64,000 nucleotides of DNA from Sphaerisporangium sp. (GTDB lineage: Bacteria; Actinomycetota; Actinomycetes; Streptosporangiales; Streptosporangiaceae), in assembly GCA_025964675.1 (NCBI GenBank), contig JAOPYI010000124.1:42718-106717 (forward strand). Direction: 5' to 3'. Below the pieces are notes generated by a model, which was not told the DNA's origin, searched no databases, and worked only from the letters and a program-made list of their open reading frames with translations. The position numbers were made by a program, and so were the translations under genes. Positions 1 to 8,333 of this stretch are shown piece by piece; position 1 is the stretch's first letter, and each line of letters starts with the position of its first letter.

Positions 1-1
1 G

Positions 2-1072
2 GTGAAGGACGCGGCGGCCGCCTGGGCCAAGTCCAGCGGCAACACGGCGACCGTGACGCCCGCGCAGGACCTCACCCAGCAGCTCGGCCAGGCATTCGCC
101 GGGAGCAGCCCGCCGGACGTGTTCTACGTGGACGCCTCCCGCTTCGCCGACTACGCGAGCGTCGGAGCACTGGAGCCGTACGGGGACAAGATCTCGAACC
201 CCGACGACTTCTACCAGGGCCTGCGCACGACGTTCACCCGTGACGGCAAGTTCTACTGCGTTCCCAAGGACTTCTCCACGCTGGCGTTGATCGTCAACAA
301 CGACATGTGGAAGAAGGCCGGGCTCGCCGAGTCCGACGTCCCGACCACGTGGGAGCAGCTCACCTCCGTCGCCCAGAAGATCAAGGCCAAGGGCATGGTG
401 CCGCTGGCGCTGGGCGACACGCGTGACCGCGTCGGCGCCTTCATGGTGCAGGCGGGGGGCTGGATCACCAGCCCGGACGGCAAGCAGGCGACCGCCGACA
501 CCCCCGAGAACCTGAAGGCCCTCGACTATGTCCAGTCGCTGCTGAAGGGCGGGCTCGCGAAGTTCCCCAAGAAGCTCGACTCCGGCTGGGCCGGCGAGGC
601 GTTCGGCAAGACCAAGTCGGTGATGACGATCGAGGGCAACTGGATCAAGGGCGCCATGAAGGCGGACTATCCCGGTCTGAAGTACACCGCCTACGAGCTG
701 CCCGCCGGCCCGAAGGGCAAGGGCACCCTCTCGTTCACCAACTGCTGGGGCATCGCGGCCAAGAGCCGCAACAAGCAGCAGGCGATCAGCTTCGTCGAGG
801 CGATGACGAAGGCCGACCAGCAGATGACGTTCGCCCGGGCGTTCGGCGTGATGCCCTCCCGCCAGTCGGCCAAGGACCAGTTCACCAAGGAGTTCCCGGA
901 CGACGCCGCGTTCGTGAACGCCGCCGACTACGCCCACGGCCCGGTCAACGCGCCCAAGATGGACAGCGTGCTGGCGGACTTCGACGCGGGCATCCAGCAG
1001 CTCGACACCACGGCGCCGAAGACGCTCCTCGCGCGCCTTCAGAAGAACACCCAGGCCGCTGTAGGCAACTGA
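2..1072 (+). CDS. Sugar ABC transporter substrate-binding protein (5' end outside window)
   Basis: This is an extracellular solute-binding protein of the family 1 (MalE-like) type, which captures a sugar or oligosaccharide outside the membrane and delivers it to the permeases encoded next. The 356 visible residues contain the usual two-lobe pattern: a YVDASRFADY segment, VPKDFSTLALIVNNDMWKKA, TTWEQLTSVAQKIK and ENLKALDYVQSLL. Family members are usually about 420 residues with a lipoprotein signal, and neither a signal peptide nor a lipobox is visible. The reading frame is open to the left edge, so the true start lies upstream and the GTG at position 2 is probably internal. The substrate cannot be read from sequence. 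Confidence 0.9.
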   Translation: MKDAAAAWAKSSGNTATVTPAQDLTQQLGQAFAGSSPPDVFYVDASRFADYASVGALEPYGDKISNPDDFYQGLRTTFTRDGKFYCVPKDFSTLALIVNNDMWKKAGLAESDVPTTWEQLTSVAQKIKAKGMVPLALGDTRDRVGAFMVQAGGWITSPDGKQATADTPENLKALDYVQSLLKGGLAKFPKKLDSGWAGEAFGKTKSVMTIEGNWIKGAMKADYPGLKYTAYELPAGPKGKGTLSFTNCWGIAAKSRNKQQAISFVEAMTKADQQMTFARAFGVMPSRQSAKDQFTKEFPDDAAFVNAADYAHGPVNAPKMDSVLADFDAGIQQLDTTAPKTLLARLQKNTQAAVGN

Positions 1073-1085
1073 GCCATTCCCCCGG

Positions 1086-1156
1086 GTACGGCCCGGCCCC
1101 GTTCCGCCCGCCTCGTCCACTCCTCGCGCGGCACGGCGGGCGGGGCCGGTCCGTAC
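1086..1156 (+). promoter_or_regulatory. Intercistronic stem-loop between binding protein and permease
   Basis: A long GC-rich inverted repeat fills the gap after the binding-protein stop. The arm at 1086-1112 (GTACGG, CCGGCCCC, GCCCGCC blocks) pairs with the arm at 1135-1156, with one mismatch and one short bulge. There is no T-run after it. Such hairpins between binding-protein and permease genes are known to cut downstream transcription or stabilise the upstream mRNA, keeping the binding protein in excess. That role is inferred here. Confidence 0.6.
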
Positions 1157-1196
1157 CGTATCGCCGGTGAAGCCTCACAGGAAGGAGGCGGAGAAG

Positions 1197-2294
1197 GTGG
1201 AGATCACGTCCAGGAGCGCCCGGCGTCCCCTCGGCCGCAGGTCGGCCACCAGGGAGAACCTGGCGGGCTGGCTGTTCCTGGCACCCGTCGTGGCCGTCCT
1301 CGGCCTGTTCCTGCTGCTGCCGATCGTGATGGCCCTGTGGGTGAGCCTGACCTCCTGGAACGGGCAGGGCAGCCCGTTCACCGGCAAGGTGCCCTTCGTG
1401 GGGCTCGACAACTACACCCGGTTGTTCACGCGCGACGACCTGGCTCGCCAGGACTTCATGACGAGCATCCGCAACAACATGTACTACGTGGTGATCGTCG
1501 TGCCGGTGCAGACGGTGCTGGCGCTCGGCCTCGCGCTGATCGTGAACAGCCGCATGCTCAAGGGCAAGTCGTTCTTCCGCAGCGCGTTCTTCTTCCCGTC
1601 GGTCACCAGTTCCGTGGCCATCAGCGTCGTCTTCCTCTTCATCTTCGCCAACTCCGGCGCGGTCACCAGCCTGCTCGGGTTCTTCGGCATCAAGGGCCCG
1701 GAGTGGTTCTCCGACCCCCGAGGCGTGCTGCACCTGCTGCTCAGTGGCCTCGGCCTGGTCGACGCCGACGCTCCCCCCGCCGCGCTGACCGGCGGCGGGC
1801 CGTTCGGGCTGTCGTGGTGGGAATGGCTCGCCGGGCCCAGCGTCGCCATGTGCACGATCATCATCCTGGTCGTGTGGACGACCTCCGGCACGTTCATGCT
1901 GATGTTCCTGGCCGCGCTCCAGGACATCCCGGTCACGCTGGAAGAGGCAAGCCTGCTCGACGGGGCCAACCGCTGGCAGCGCTTCAGGTACGTCACGCTG
2001 CCGATGCTGAAGCCTACGGTCTTCCTGGTGCTGACGCTCGGGCTGATCGCCACCTGGCAGGTCTTCGACCAGGTGTACGTCATGAGCCAGGGCAACCCGT
2101 CGAAGACCACGCTGACACCGGCGTTCCTGTCGTACCAGACGGCGTTCCGCAGCTTCGACTACGGGTCGGGGACGGCGATCTCGTTCGTCCTCTTCCTCAT
2201 CATCGTGGTGCTGACGCTGGTACAGCGATGGGTGATGCGTGAGCGCTCCGCGGACGCGGGCGGTGGCCGTGGCACGCGGCAGAGGAGGTCATGA
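1197..2294 (+). CDS. Sugar ABC transporter permease, MalF-like
   Basis: Integral membrane subunit of the sugar importer. The GTG at 1197 is chosen because GGAGG at 1184-1188 sits 8 bases upstream; the in-frame GTG at 1167 has no such site. The 365-residue product has several hydrophobic helices (for example LFLAPVVAVLGLFLLLPIVM) and the conserved EAA loop (EEASLLDGANRWQRF, near residue 249) that docks on the ATPase. It is about 60 residues longer than typical MalF-type permeases, partly through an insert around residues 180-215 rich in Gly, Pro and Ala and ending in WWEWLAG. It lies between the binding protein and the second permease. No ATPase gene is present, so a shared MsiK-like ATPase elsewhere is likely. 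Confidence 0.92.
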   Translation: MEITSRSARRPLGRRSATRENLAGWLFLAPVVAVLGLFLLLPIVMALWVSLTSWNGQGSPFTGKVPFVGLDNYTRLFTRDDLARQDFMTSIRNNMYYVVIVVPVQTVLALGLALIVNSRMLKGKSFFRSAFFFPSVTSSVAISVVFLFIFANSGAVTSLLGFFGIKGPEWFSDPRGVLHLLLSGLGLVDADAPPAALTGGGPFGLSWWEWLAGPSVAMCTIIILVVWTTSGTFMLMFLAALQDIPVTLEEASLLDGANRWQRFRYVTLPMLKPTVFLVLTLGLIATWQVFDQVYVMSQGNPSKTTLTPAFLSYQTAFRSFDYGSGTAISFVLFLIIVVLTLVQRWVMRERSADAGGGRGTRQRRS

Positions 2295-2295
2295 C

Positions 2296-3177
2296 ATGTC
2301 GGTGAGCACGAACCGCACGGCGAGGGTGACCCGCAGGCCGGGCGACGGCCGGAGCCTGGTCTCCACCTTCGTCGGCTACGCGGTCCTCGTCTTCTTCTCG
2401 CTGGTCTTCCTGTACCCGTTCGTCATCCAGATCGCGAACTCCCTCAAGACCGGGCCGGACGCGGCGGTGAACCCGCTGTCGCCGATCCCCCACCCGCTGT
2501 CGCTGGCGAGCTACGAGAGGGTCTTCTTCGGTACCGACCTGCCGCTGTGGCTCGGCAACTCGCTCCTCGTCACGATCATCGTGACCGTCGGCCGGGTCTT
2601 CCTCGACTCACTGGCGGGGTACGCGCTCGCGCGGCTCCGCTTCCGTGGCCGGCGCACGATGTTCGCCGCCATCGTCGCGGTGATCGCCGTGCCCGGTGTC
2701 GTGCTGTTCATCCCGAAGTTCCTCGTGCTGAACCAGCTCGGCCTGTACGACAGCTACGCCGCGCTGATCCTGCCGGTGATCGCGGACGCCGCCGGGGTCT
2801 TCATCATGAAGCAGTTCTTCGAGTCGATCCCCATAAGCGTCGAGGAGGCCGCGCGCATCGACGGCGCGGGGGTTTTCCGTACCTTCTGGTCGGTCGTCCT
2901 GCCCATGGCGCGCCCTGCCCTGATCACGTTGACGATCATCTCCTTCCAGGGCACGTGGAACGAGTTCCCGCACAGCCTGGTGGCAGTACAGAGCCCGAGC
3001 CTGTTCACGCTGCCGCGCGGGCTGGCCGACCTGGTCAGCGGCTCCCTCGGCGTGGGCACGCAGTACCCGCTGAAGCTCGGCGCCGCGGTGCTCGCCACCA
3101 TCCCGGTCGCGGTCATCTTCGTGATCTTCCAGCGCTACTTCATCCGCGGCGCCAACGAGGGCGCCGACAAGGGCTGA
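2296..3177 (+). CDS. Sugar ABC transporter permease, MalG-like
   Basis: Second membrane subunit of the importer, 293 residues. ATG 2296 is preferred over the upstream in-frame ATG 2239 because GAGGAGGT lies at 2282-2289 and the start is one base after the stop of the previous permease. The protein has about six transmembrane segments and the EAA motif (EEAARIDGAGVFRTFW, near residue 184), followed by LPMARPALITL, both hallmarks of the MalG group. It closes the operon and is followed by a stem-loop at 3193-3218. Confidence 0.93.
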   Translation: MSVSTNRTARVTRRPGDGRSLVSTFVGYAVLVFFSLVFLYPFVIQIANSLKTGPDAAVNPLSPIPHPLSLASYERVFFGTDLPLWLGNSLLVTIIVTVGRVFLDSLAGYALARLRFRGRRTMFAAIVAVIAVPGVVLFIPKFLVLNQLGLYDSYAALILPVIADAAGVFIMKQFFESIPISVEEAARIDGAGVFRTFWSVVLPMARPALITLTIISFQGTWNEFPHSLVAVQSPSLFTLPRGLADLVSGSLGVGTQYPLKLGAAVLATIPVAVIFVIFQRYFIRGANEGADKG

Positions 3178-3192
3178 AGCGGACAGTGGGAC

Positions 3193-3218
3193 GTGGCCCG
3201 GCGCGCGCGCCTGGCCAC
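3193..3218 (+). terminator. Terminator-like hairpin after the sugar ABC operon
   Basis: GTGGCC-C-GGCGC is paired with GCGCC-T-GGCCAC around a two-base loop, interrupted by one C/T mismatch, 16 bases after the permease stop. It lacks a U-tract, as is usual for actinobacterial terminators. Confidence 0.55.
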
Positions 3219-3259
3219 TCTCACCGGCGGCGTGAATCCTGACTCCCCGATCCGCCTAT

Positions 3260-3283
3260 GTTTACCTGCGACTATGCGGGCAA
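3260..3283 (+). promoter_or_regulatory. Candidate SigB-type promoter for the hemerythrin gene
   Basis: GTTT at 3260-3263 and GGGCAA at 3278-3283 are separated by 14 bases. This is close to the actinobacterial stress-sigma consensus (GTTT or GNNT, 14-16 bases, GGGTAT/C). The expected start point falls about 35 bases before the ATG. The -10 deviates at one or two positions, so this is a candidate only. Confidence 0.4.
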
Positions 3284-3326
3284 CGCCCAAAGGAGGGAAC
3301 GCCGCCACCGGCATTGGAGGCAAGCC

Positions 3327-3902
3327 ATGGCGAACGTGTTCGAAGTCCTGGAGCGGGACCATGAAGAGGTCAAGCACATGCTGGCCGAGCTCGAGGCAGG
3401 GCCCCCCTTCGTGGGGGTCACGGAGCACCAGCGGCTGCTGGCGCGCAAGCAGCAGGTGGACAAGCTCATCACCGAGGAGTCCAAGCACGAGGCCGTCGAG
3501 GAGGAGTACTTCTGGCCGGCTGTGCGGGAGCTGGTTCCGCACGGGAACGAGCTGGCCGACCACGCGATCAAGCAGGAGCAGGAAGCGAAGTTCCTGCTGG
3601 ACGACCTGATCGACTACGAGCCGGGCGAGGTCCGGTACGAGGAGATGCTCGTCGGGTTCATCAACACGGCACGCGAGCACATCGCGTTCGAGGAGGAGCA
3701 GGTCTGGCCGGAGCTCCGCCTCGTCATCAGCCCTGCGCGGGCCATGGAGCTGGGCTCGAAGGTCGAGCGGGCGAAGAAGATGGCGCCGACCCGCCCGCAC
3801 CCGCACACGCCGCCCAAGCCGGGGCTGCTCAAGGCGACCAGCCCGTTCGTGGGCACCGCCGACCGGCTCCGCGACCTGGTCACCGGCCGCGACCGCCGCT
3901 GA
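3327..3902 (+). CDS. Hemerythrin domain-containing protein
   Basis: A 191-residue cytoplasmic protein with a hemerythrin/HHE cation-binding four-helix bundle, which binds a di-iron centre and senses or scavenges oxygen, NO or peroxide in related proteins. The expected His and Glu ligands are visible: RDHEEVKHML near residue 10, SKHEAVEEEYFWPAVRE, and REHIAFEEEQVWPEL near residue 120. The tail is Pro/His-rich (PTRPHPHTPPKP). ATG 3327 is chosen because GGAGG at 3316-3320 precedes it; an in-frame ATG at 3258 has no ribosome site and would lie in the candidate promoter. It is transcribed alone. A stress role is inferred. Confidence 0.88.
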   Translation: MANVFEVLERDHEEVKHMLAELEAGPPFVGVTEHQRLLARKQQVDKLITEESKHEAVEEEYFWPAVRELVPHGNELADHAIKQEQEAKFLLDDLIDYEPGEVRYEEMLVGFINTAREHIAFEEEQVWPELRLVISPARAMELGSKVERAKKMAPTRPHPHTPPKPGLLKATSPFVGTADRLRDLVTGRDRR

Positions 3903-4047
3903 TCCGGCCGTACGGGCGGAACGCCTCGTGTACGGCGCTTTCCCAATTTGGCCATTGTGCGCGCGCCACGCTGGACCGATCACCTGGCGTAGTGACATGA
4001 CTGGAATAGGGAGTCATCTCGGTCCAGTGCCAGGAAGAGGTGTCACG

Positions 4048-4551
4048 ATGCGCGTACGTACGACAGGAGCCGCTTCGCGACCTGGGGGAACGCCTTCCCG
4101 GGCAGCCGGGCGCCGCAGGAGGCGCGCGGCGAGGCTCGGGCTACCGCTAGCCGTGGTGTCGCTGGCGGGATCGGCCATCACGACGGCGACCGGGGGCAGG
4201 GCCCAGGCGGCCGTGGGGACGAAGGCGGACAGGACCGTCACCGTGAACACCGTGACCGGCGAGCACGTCAACGTGCGGGCCGAGCCCTCGGGGACGAGCA
4301 AGGTGGTCGGCAGGCGGCGCGACGGCCAGCAGGTCACGATCGTCTGCCACAAGGTGGGCGAGCGTGTCACCGGCACCTACGGGACGAGCAGGGACTGGGA
4401 CATGCTGGCCTCCGGGGGGTACATCTCACACGCCTTCCTGAACACCGGGTCCGACGCGCCGGTGGTCCCGGCCTGCGGCCGCCCGTCGCACGAACCGCCG
4501 CACCGGGCGCTCGCCCCCCGTATCCACGTGGGCTTCGTCTCTCACCGATGA
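4048..4551 (+). CDS. Secreted SH3 domain-containing protein
   Basis: A 167-residue exported protein. The start at ATG 4048 follows AGGAAGAGG. The N-terminus has an Arg-rich stretch ([10 protein letters not shown]) followed by a hydrophobic segment and a likely cleavage after GRAQA, so it resembles a Tat-like or long Sec signal. The mature part is one bacterial SH3 (SH3b) domain with the typical VNVRAEPSGTSKVVG core and a later WDMLASGGYISHAFLNTG strand pair. SH3b domains usually bind cell-wall peptides or serve as targeting modules, and no catalytic domain is attached here. It stands alone and converges on the HNH nuclease gene. Confidence 0.75.
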   Translation: MRVRTTGAASRPGGTPSRAAGRRRRRAARLGLPLAVVSLAGSAITTATGGRAQAAVGTKADRTVTVNTVTGEHVNVRAEPSGTSKVVGRRRDGQQVTIVCHKVGERVTGTYGTSRDWDMLASGGYISHAFLNTGSDAPVVPACGRPSHEPPHRALAPRIHVGFVSHR

Positions 4552-4562
4552 CGTCGAGCGTA

Positions 4563-4596
4563 AGGGCCGCCACCCACGAGCCGGGATGGCGGCCCT
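4563..4596. terminator. Bidirectional terminator between convergent genes
   Basis: AGGGCCGCCA at 4563-4572 pairs perfectly with TGGCGGCCCT at 4587-4596. It lies between the 3' ends of the SH3 gene and the HNH gene and can serve both strands. Confidence 0.7.
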
Positions 4597-4632
4597 CGTG
4601 CCGCCACGGGCAGGGCCCGCGGCGGCGACGGG

Positions 4633-5268
4633 TCAGCAGTAGCCGAGCATGCCGGACAGCGCCGATTTCTCGGCGCTGTTGACCGTCAGGCCCCATTTGT
4701 ACTTCACGTCGGTGTAGGCCTTGGCGTACGTGCACCAGAACGACGTGAGCGGGGGCTTCCACAGCGCGGGGTCGGAGTCGCCCTTGGCCTGGTTCACGTT
4801 GTCGGTCACGGCCCAGAGCTGGGCGTTGGTGAGGTCGTTGGCGAACGACTGGCGCTTGGAGGTGGTCCAGGCGTACGCGCCGGAGCGCCACGCCTCGGCC
4901 AGGGGCACCATGTGGTCGATGTCCACGTCGGAGGCGAGGGTCCAGGTCGCGCCGTCGTACGGGGAGGTCCACCTGCCCGAGGTCGGGTAGCAGCTGGAGT
5001 CGGTCACCACCCCGGCCCCGTCGCGCTTGAGCACGGTCTCCCGGGTGTTGCAGGTGCCGGAGATGGTGATCCAGTGCGGGAACAGGCTGCGGTTGTAGGT
5101 GCCCGCGTTCCTCTCGATGTCGACCGTGAGGGCGGCCAGCTCGGAGGTGGCCGTGCTGGCCGAGGGGATGTTCGGCGGGGTGAAGGCGTTGGCGGCGGTG
5201 CTCGTCGTCACTGTGGTGACGGCGAACGTCAGGGCGGTGGCCGTGGCGAGGAACGCGACTCGTCTCAC
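4633..5268 (-). CDS. Secreted HNH endonuclease family protein (DUF1524-like)
   Basis: A 211-residue protein with a clear Sec signal peptide (about residues 1-28, ending TAANA). The mature part has the His-Me finger nuclease core: DVDIDHMVPL at 114-122 (with Asp118-His119), then NDLTNAQLWAVTDNVNQAKG at about 144-163, which supplies the downstream Asn/Lys. This matches the HNH/GmrSD C-terminal (DUF1524) family. Four Cys residues in the mature part (73, 93 and two near the end) suggest disulfides outside the cell. The GTG start at 5268 has AAGGAGAG upstream. Export suggests extracellular DNA degradation for nutrient gain or competition. The substrate is not known. Confidence 0.85.
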   Translation of the reverse strand: MRRVAFLATATALTFAVTTVTTSTAANAFTPPNIPSASTATSELAALTVDIERNAGTYNRSLFPHWITISGTCNTRETVLKRDGAGVVTDSSCYPTSGRWTSPYDGATWTLASDVDIDHMVPLAEAWRSGAYAWTTSKRQSFANDLTNAQLWAVTDNVNQAKGDSDPALWKPPLTSFWCTYAKAYTDVKYKWGLTVNSAEKSALSGMLGYC

Positions 5269-5465
5269 GAGTCTCTCCTTCTGTCTCCGGACCCGGCCTA
5301 GCGGGGAGCGCCAGGTCCTTGGGGGGTTGATGAGACAGAACGGACAATTTCATCGCACGGAATATCAGGAAATATCAGCCTTTGCTGACAGAAATCCGTC
5401 AGGTTGGTCAAGTAATGACGCTAACCCTTTCCGGCGCCGCCGGGGCTGCCGGGGCCGGAGACGCC

Positions 5466-5497
5466 GGAGGCCCGGCCGGCGTACCGGTCGGGCCTCC
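5466..5497 (-). terminator. Terminator of the glpF-glpK operon
   Basis: GGAGGCCCG at 5466-5474 pairs with CGGGCCTCC at 5489-5497, and an inner CCGG pairs with CCGG around a short loop. It lies 14 bases beyond the glpK stop in the direction of transcription. Confidence 0.75.
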
Positions 5498-5511
5498 AGT
5501 GGGAAGACTGG

Positions 5512-7029
5512 TCAGTCGACGTCGACCCAGTTCATCGTGCGCTCCACGGCCTTCTTCCAGCCGATGTAGCCGTTCGTGCGCTGCTCGTCGTCCCACGCCG
5601 GGAGCCAGCGCCTGTCCTCGTTCCAGTTGCTCTTGAGCTCCTCGGTGGAGCCCCAGAAGCCGACGGCGAGTCCCGCGGCGTAGGCGGCGCCGAGCGCGGT
5701 GGTCTCGGCCACGACGGGCTTGGACACCGGCACCCCAAGGACGTCCGCCTGGATCTGCATGCAGAGGTCGTTCGCGGTCACGCCACCGTCGACGCGGAGC
5801 ACGTCCAGGTGGACACCCGAGTCGTTCTGCATGGCGTCGACGACGTCCCGCGTCTGGTAGCAGATCGCCTCAAGGGTGGCACGGGCGATGTGCGCGTTGG
5901 TGTTGTACCGCGACAGGCCGACGATGGCGCCGCGCGCGTCGGATCGCCAATAGGGGGCGAAGAGCCCGGAGAAGGCGGGCACGAAGTACACGCCTCCGTT
6001 GTCGTCCACCTGGCGGGCGAGCGACTCACTCTGCGCGGCGCCCGAGATGATGCCGAGCTGGTCGCGCAACCACTGCACCGCCGAGCCCGTCACCGCGATC
6101 GAGCCTTCCAGGGCGTACACCGGCTTCTCGTCGCCGAACTGGTAGCAGACGGTCGTGAGGAGCCCGTGCTCAGACCGGACCAGCTCGTTGCCCGTGTTGA
6201 GCAACAGGAAGTTGCCCGTGCCGTAGGTGTTCTTCGCCTCGCCGACCCCGAAGCACACCTGGCCCACGGTCGCCGCCTGCTGGTCGCCGAGGTCGCCGGA
6301 CAGGGGGACCTCCCCGTGCAGCGGCCCGTCGCGCCGCGTGACGCCGTACAGGTCGGGGTTGGAGGAGGGCCGGATCTCCGGCAGCATCTGACGGGGGATG
6401 TCGAAGAACGACAGGAGCTCGTCGTCCCAGTCGAGGGTCTCGAGGTTCATGAGCATCGTGCGGCTGGCGTTGGTCGGATCGGTGACGTGCACGCCACCGT
6501 CGGTCCCGCCGGTGAGGTTCCACAGCAGCCAGGTGTCGGTGTTGCCGAAGACCGCCTCCCCCGCCTCGGCCGCCGACCGCACCCCGTCGACGTTGTCGAG
6601 GATCCACTTGATCTTGCCGCCGGAGAAGTACGTCGCCGGGGGAAGGCCCGCCTTGCGCCGGATGACCTCGCCCTTGCCCTCGCGCTCAAGCGCGCTGGCG
6701 ATGCGGTCGGTACGGGTGTCCTGCCAGACGATGGCGTTGTAGTACGGCCGTCCGGTCCTGCGGTTCCAGACGACGGTGGTCTCGCGCTGGTTGGTGATGC
6801 CGAGCGCGACGAGGTCGGACGCCGAGAGGTCGGCCTTGCCGAGCGTGGTCTCGACCACCGCGCGGGTACGCTCCCAGATCTCCACGGGGTTGTGCTCGAC
6901 CCACCCCGCCTGCGGGAGGATCTGCTGGTGCTCGAGCTGGTGGCGGGCGATCTCGTTGCCGCCGTGGTCGAAGATCATGAAGCGGGTGCTCGTGGTGCCC
7001 TGGTCGACTGCTCCAACGAAGTCAGCCAT
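5512..7029 (-). CDS. glpK: Glycerol kinase
   Basis: Phosphorylates glycerol with ATP to glycerol 3-phosphate, trapping glycerol that enters through the neighbouring facilitator. The 505-residue length is normal for the family. The FGGY kinase signatures are in place: [13 protein letters not shown] at the N-terminus (ATP binding), [20 protein letters not shown] (substrate loop), [19 protein letters not shown], and the C-terminal [19 protein letters not shown]. The ATG at 7029 has GGAGG upstream. It follows the facilitator gene by 42 bases and is probably its operon partner. No glpD and no GylR-type regulator are adjacent. Confidence 0.97.
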   Translation of the reverse strand: MADFVGAVDQGTTSTRFMIFDHGGNEIARHQLEHQQILPQAGWVEHNPVEIWERTRAVVETTLGKADLSASDLVALGITNQRETTVVWNRRTGRPYYNAIVWQDTRTDRIASALEREGKGEVIRRKAGLPPATYFSGGKIKWILDNVDGVRSAAEAGEAVFGNTDTWLLWNLTGGTDGGVHVTDPTNASRTMLMNLETLDWDDELLSFFDIPRQMLPEIRPSSNPDLYGVTRRDGPLHGEVPLSGDLGDQQAATVGQVCFGVGEAKNTYGTGNFLLLNTGNELVRSEHGLLTTVCYQFGDEKPVYALEGSIAVTGSAVQWLRDQLGIISGAAQSESLARQVDDNGGVYFVPAFSGLFAPYWRSDARGAIVGLSRYNTNAHIARATLEAICYQTRDVVDAMQNDSGVHLDVLRVDGGVTANDLCMQIQADVLGVPVSKPVVAETTALGAAYAAGLAVGFWGSTEELKSNWNEDRRWLPAWDDEQRTNGYIGWKKAVERTMNWVDVD

Positions 7030-7071
7030 GAAGTGTTGCCTCCTTTGTGGCCTGCGGGGGTGTGACCTCTC

Positions 7072-7893
7072 TCAGACGACTTTCCTCTCGCCCGGGACGG
7101 TACCTGGCTCGGGCTCCCCGAGCACGGGCAGGAAGCGCGCGACCAGCACCTGGTAGAGGCCCGCCCCTAGCACGCCGCCGATGATCGGCGCCACGATGGG
7201 CACCCAGAAGTAGAGGTCGCCGTACTGATCTCGCCAGGCCGTCCCGTACCCGGTGAGGAACGACGCGAGGCGCGGCCCGAAGTCACGGGCGGGGTTGATG
7301 GCGTACCCGGCGTTGGTGCCCCAGGCCATGCCGATCGCCACGACGATGAGGCCGACGACGAACGGGGCGAGGTTGGCGGCCGGGGAACCGTTGTTGAGGT
7401 CGGTGACGGCGAGGATCAGGAACAGCAGGATGGCCGTGCCGATCACCTGGTCCCGGAAGCCCCCCCACTCGTGCACGGGGAGGGTGCCGTTGCCCGGCAG
7501 CGTGGAGAAGACGCCCTGGGTCTTGATCGTGTGGCCGGGGTCGGCCATCGAGAGCACTTCGCTGAAGTTCCACCGGACGAGGAGCGCCGCCACGAAGGCG
7601 CCCGCGACCTGCGCCAGCGAGTACGGCAGCACCTTGCGCCACTCGAAGCCCTTGAAGACGGCGAGCGCGATCGTGACGGCCGGGTTGAGGTGCGCGCCGC
7701 TGATCCGGCCGGCGGTGTAGACGCCCAGCGTGACGCCGAGCCCCCACCCCCAGGCGATGCTGTCGTGGTCGCCGATGCCGCCCGCGACCACCTGCGCCAC
7801 GACGGCCGTACCGAAAAGGATAAGGATCATCGTGCCCGCGAACTCCGCGGCCAGCTCACCGAGCAGACTGGGGGCTTCCCTCGGTTTGGCCAT
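7072..7893 (-). CDS. glpF: Glycerol facilitator, MIP/aquaporin family
   Basis: A 273-residue channel with six membrane helices for diffusion of glycerol across the membrane. Both NPA motifs are present, in HLNPAV (Asn70) and AINPARD (Asn200). The Asp right after the second NPA-Arg is typical of glycerol facilitators rather than water-only aquaporins. The ATG at 7893 has AGGAGA upstream. It is the first gene of the operon with glpK and is divergent from the sensor kinase gene at 8334. Confidence 0.95.
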   Translation of the reverse strand: MAKPREAPSLLGELAAEFAGTMILILFGTAVVAQVVAGGIGDHDSIAWGWGLGVTLGVYTAGRISGAHLNPAVTIALAVFKGFEWRKVLPYSLAQVAGAFVAALLVRWNFSEVLSMADPGHTIKTQGVFSTLPGNGTLPVHEWGGFRDQVIGTAILLFLILAVTDLNNGSPAANLAPFVVGLIVVAIGMAWGTNAGYAINPARDFGPRLASFLTGYGTAWRDQYGDLYFWVPIVAPIIGGVLGAGLYQVLVARFLPVLGEPEPGTVPGERKVV

Positions 7894-8333
7894 GTCTTCT
7901 CCTCACATGTCGCCGTACGACTCGCCATTGCCCGAAGACCGCCATCGAGGCGAGGCACGTCGCGCCGCGGGCCACCCGCCGAGGCCCTTCCACCCCGCCG
8001 ACCCTGTGACCTGGAGCAACACTGCACCCAAGTACGAAAAAGCCATGTCCACGAACCGGCTAAAAAAAATTTGCCGAAATATCCGGGCATCGCCCACATC
8101 GTCCCTGCCTGTTACGGTCTCCGCACACATCACCCTTCCCGATTATGAAGACTTGAACAGAATTTTCTACTGGAGGAGCCGATCTTCTTGACCGCAGGCC
8201 GGCGCCTGGTCCCTGCTCCCGTCGCCCCCGACCGGGCGGAGCCATGGCGCCGGAGCCCGTACCGCGATCGTGGTAGCGGCGTACTGTCCCCACGGACGAC
8301 GTAAGAGGGCCAGGTCAGCCCTAACGTAGGGAC
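7894..8333. other. Divergent intergenic region between glpF and the sensor kinase
   Basis: This 440-base region must hold the promoters of glpF (minus) and of the two-component genes (plus). It has an AT-rich core near 8060-8170 with A and T runs, and a minus-strand CATAAT (plus-strand ATTATG at 8142-8147) that could be a -10 box. I see no clear operator palindrome, no RNA gene and no coding sequence. Confidence 0.4.

Noticed and set aside
5809..7065. Long plus-strand open frame (418 codons) antisense to glpK
   Set aside because: It is a high-GC mirror of the glycerol kinase gene, with Arg/Val/Gly-rich composition and no domain. glpK is certain.
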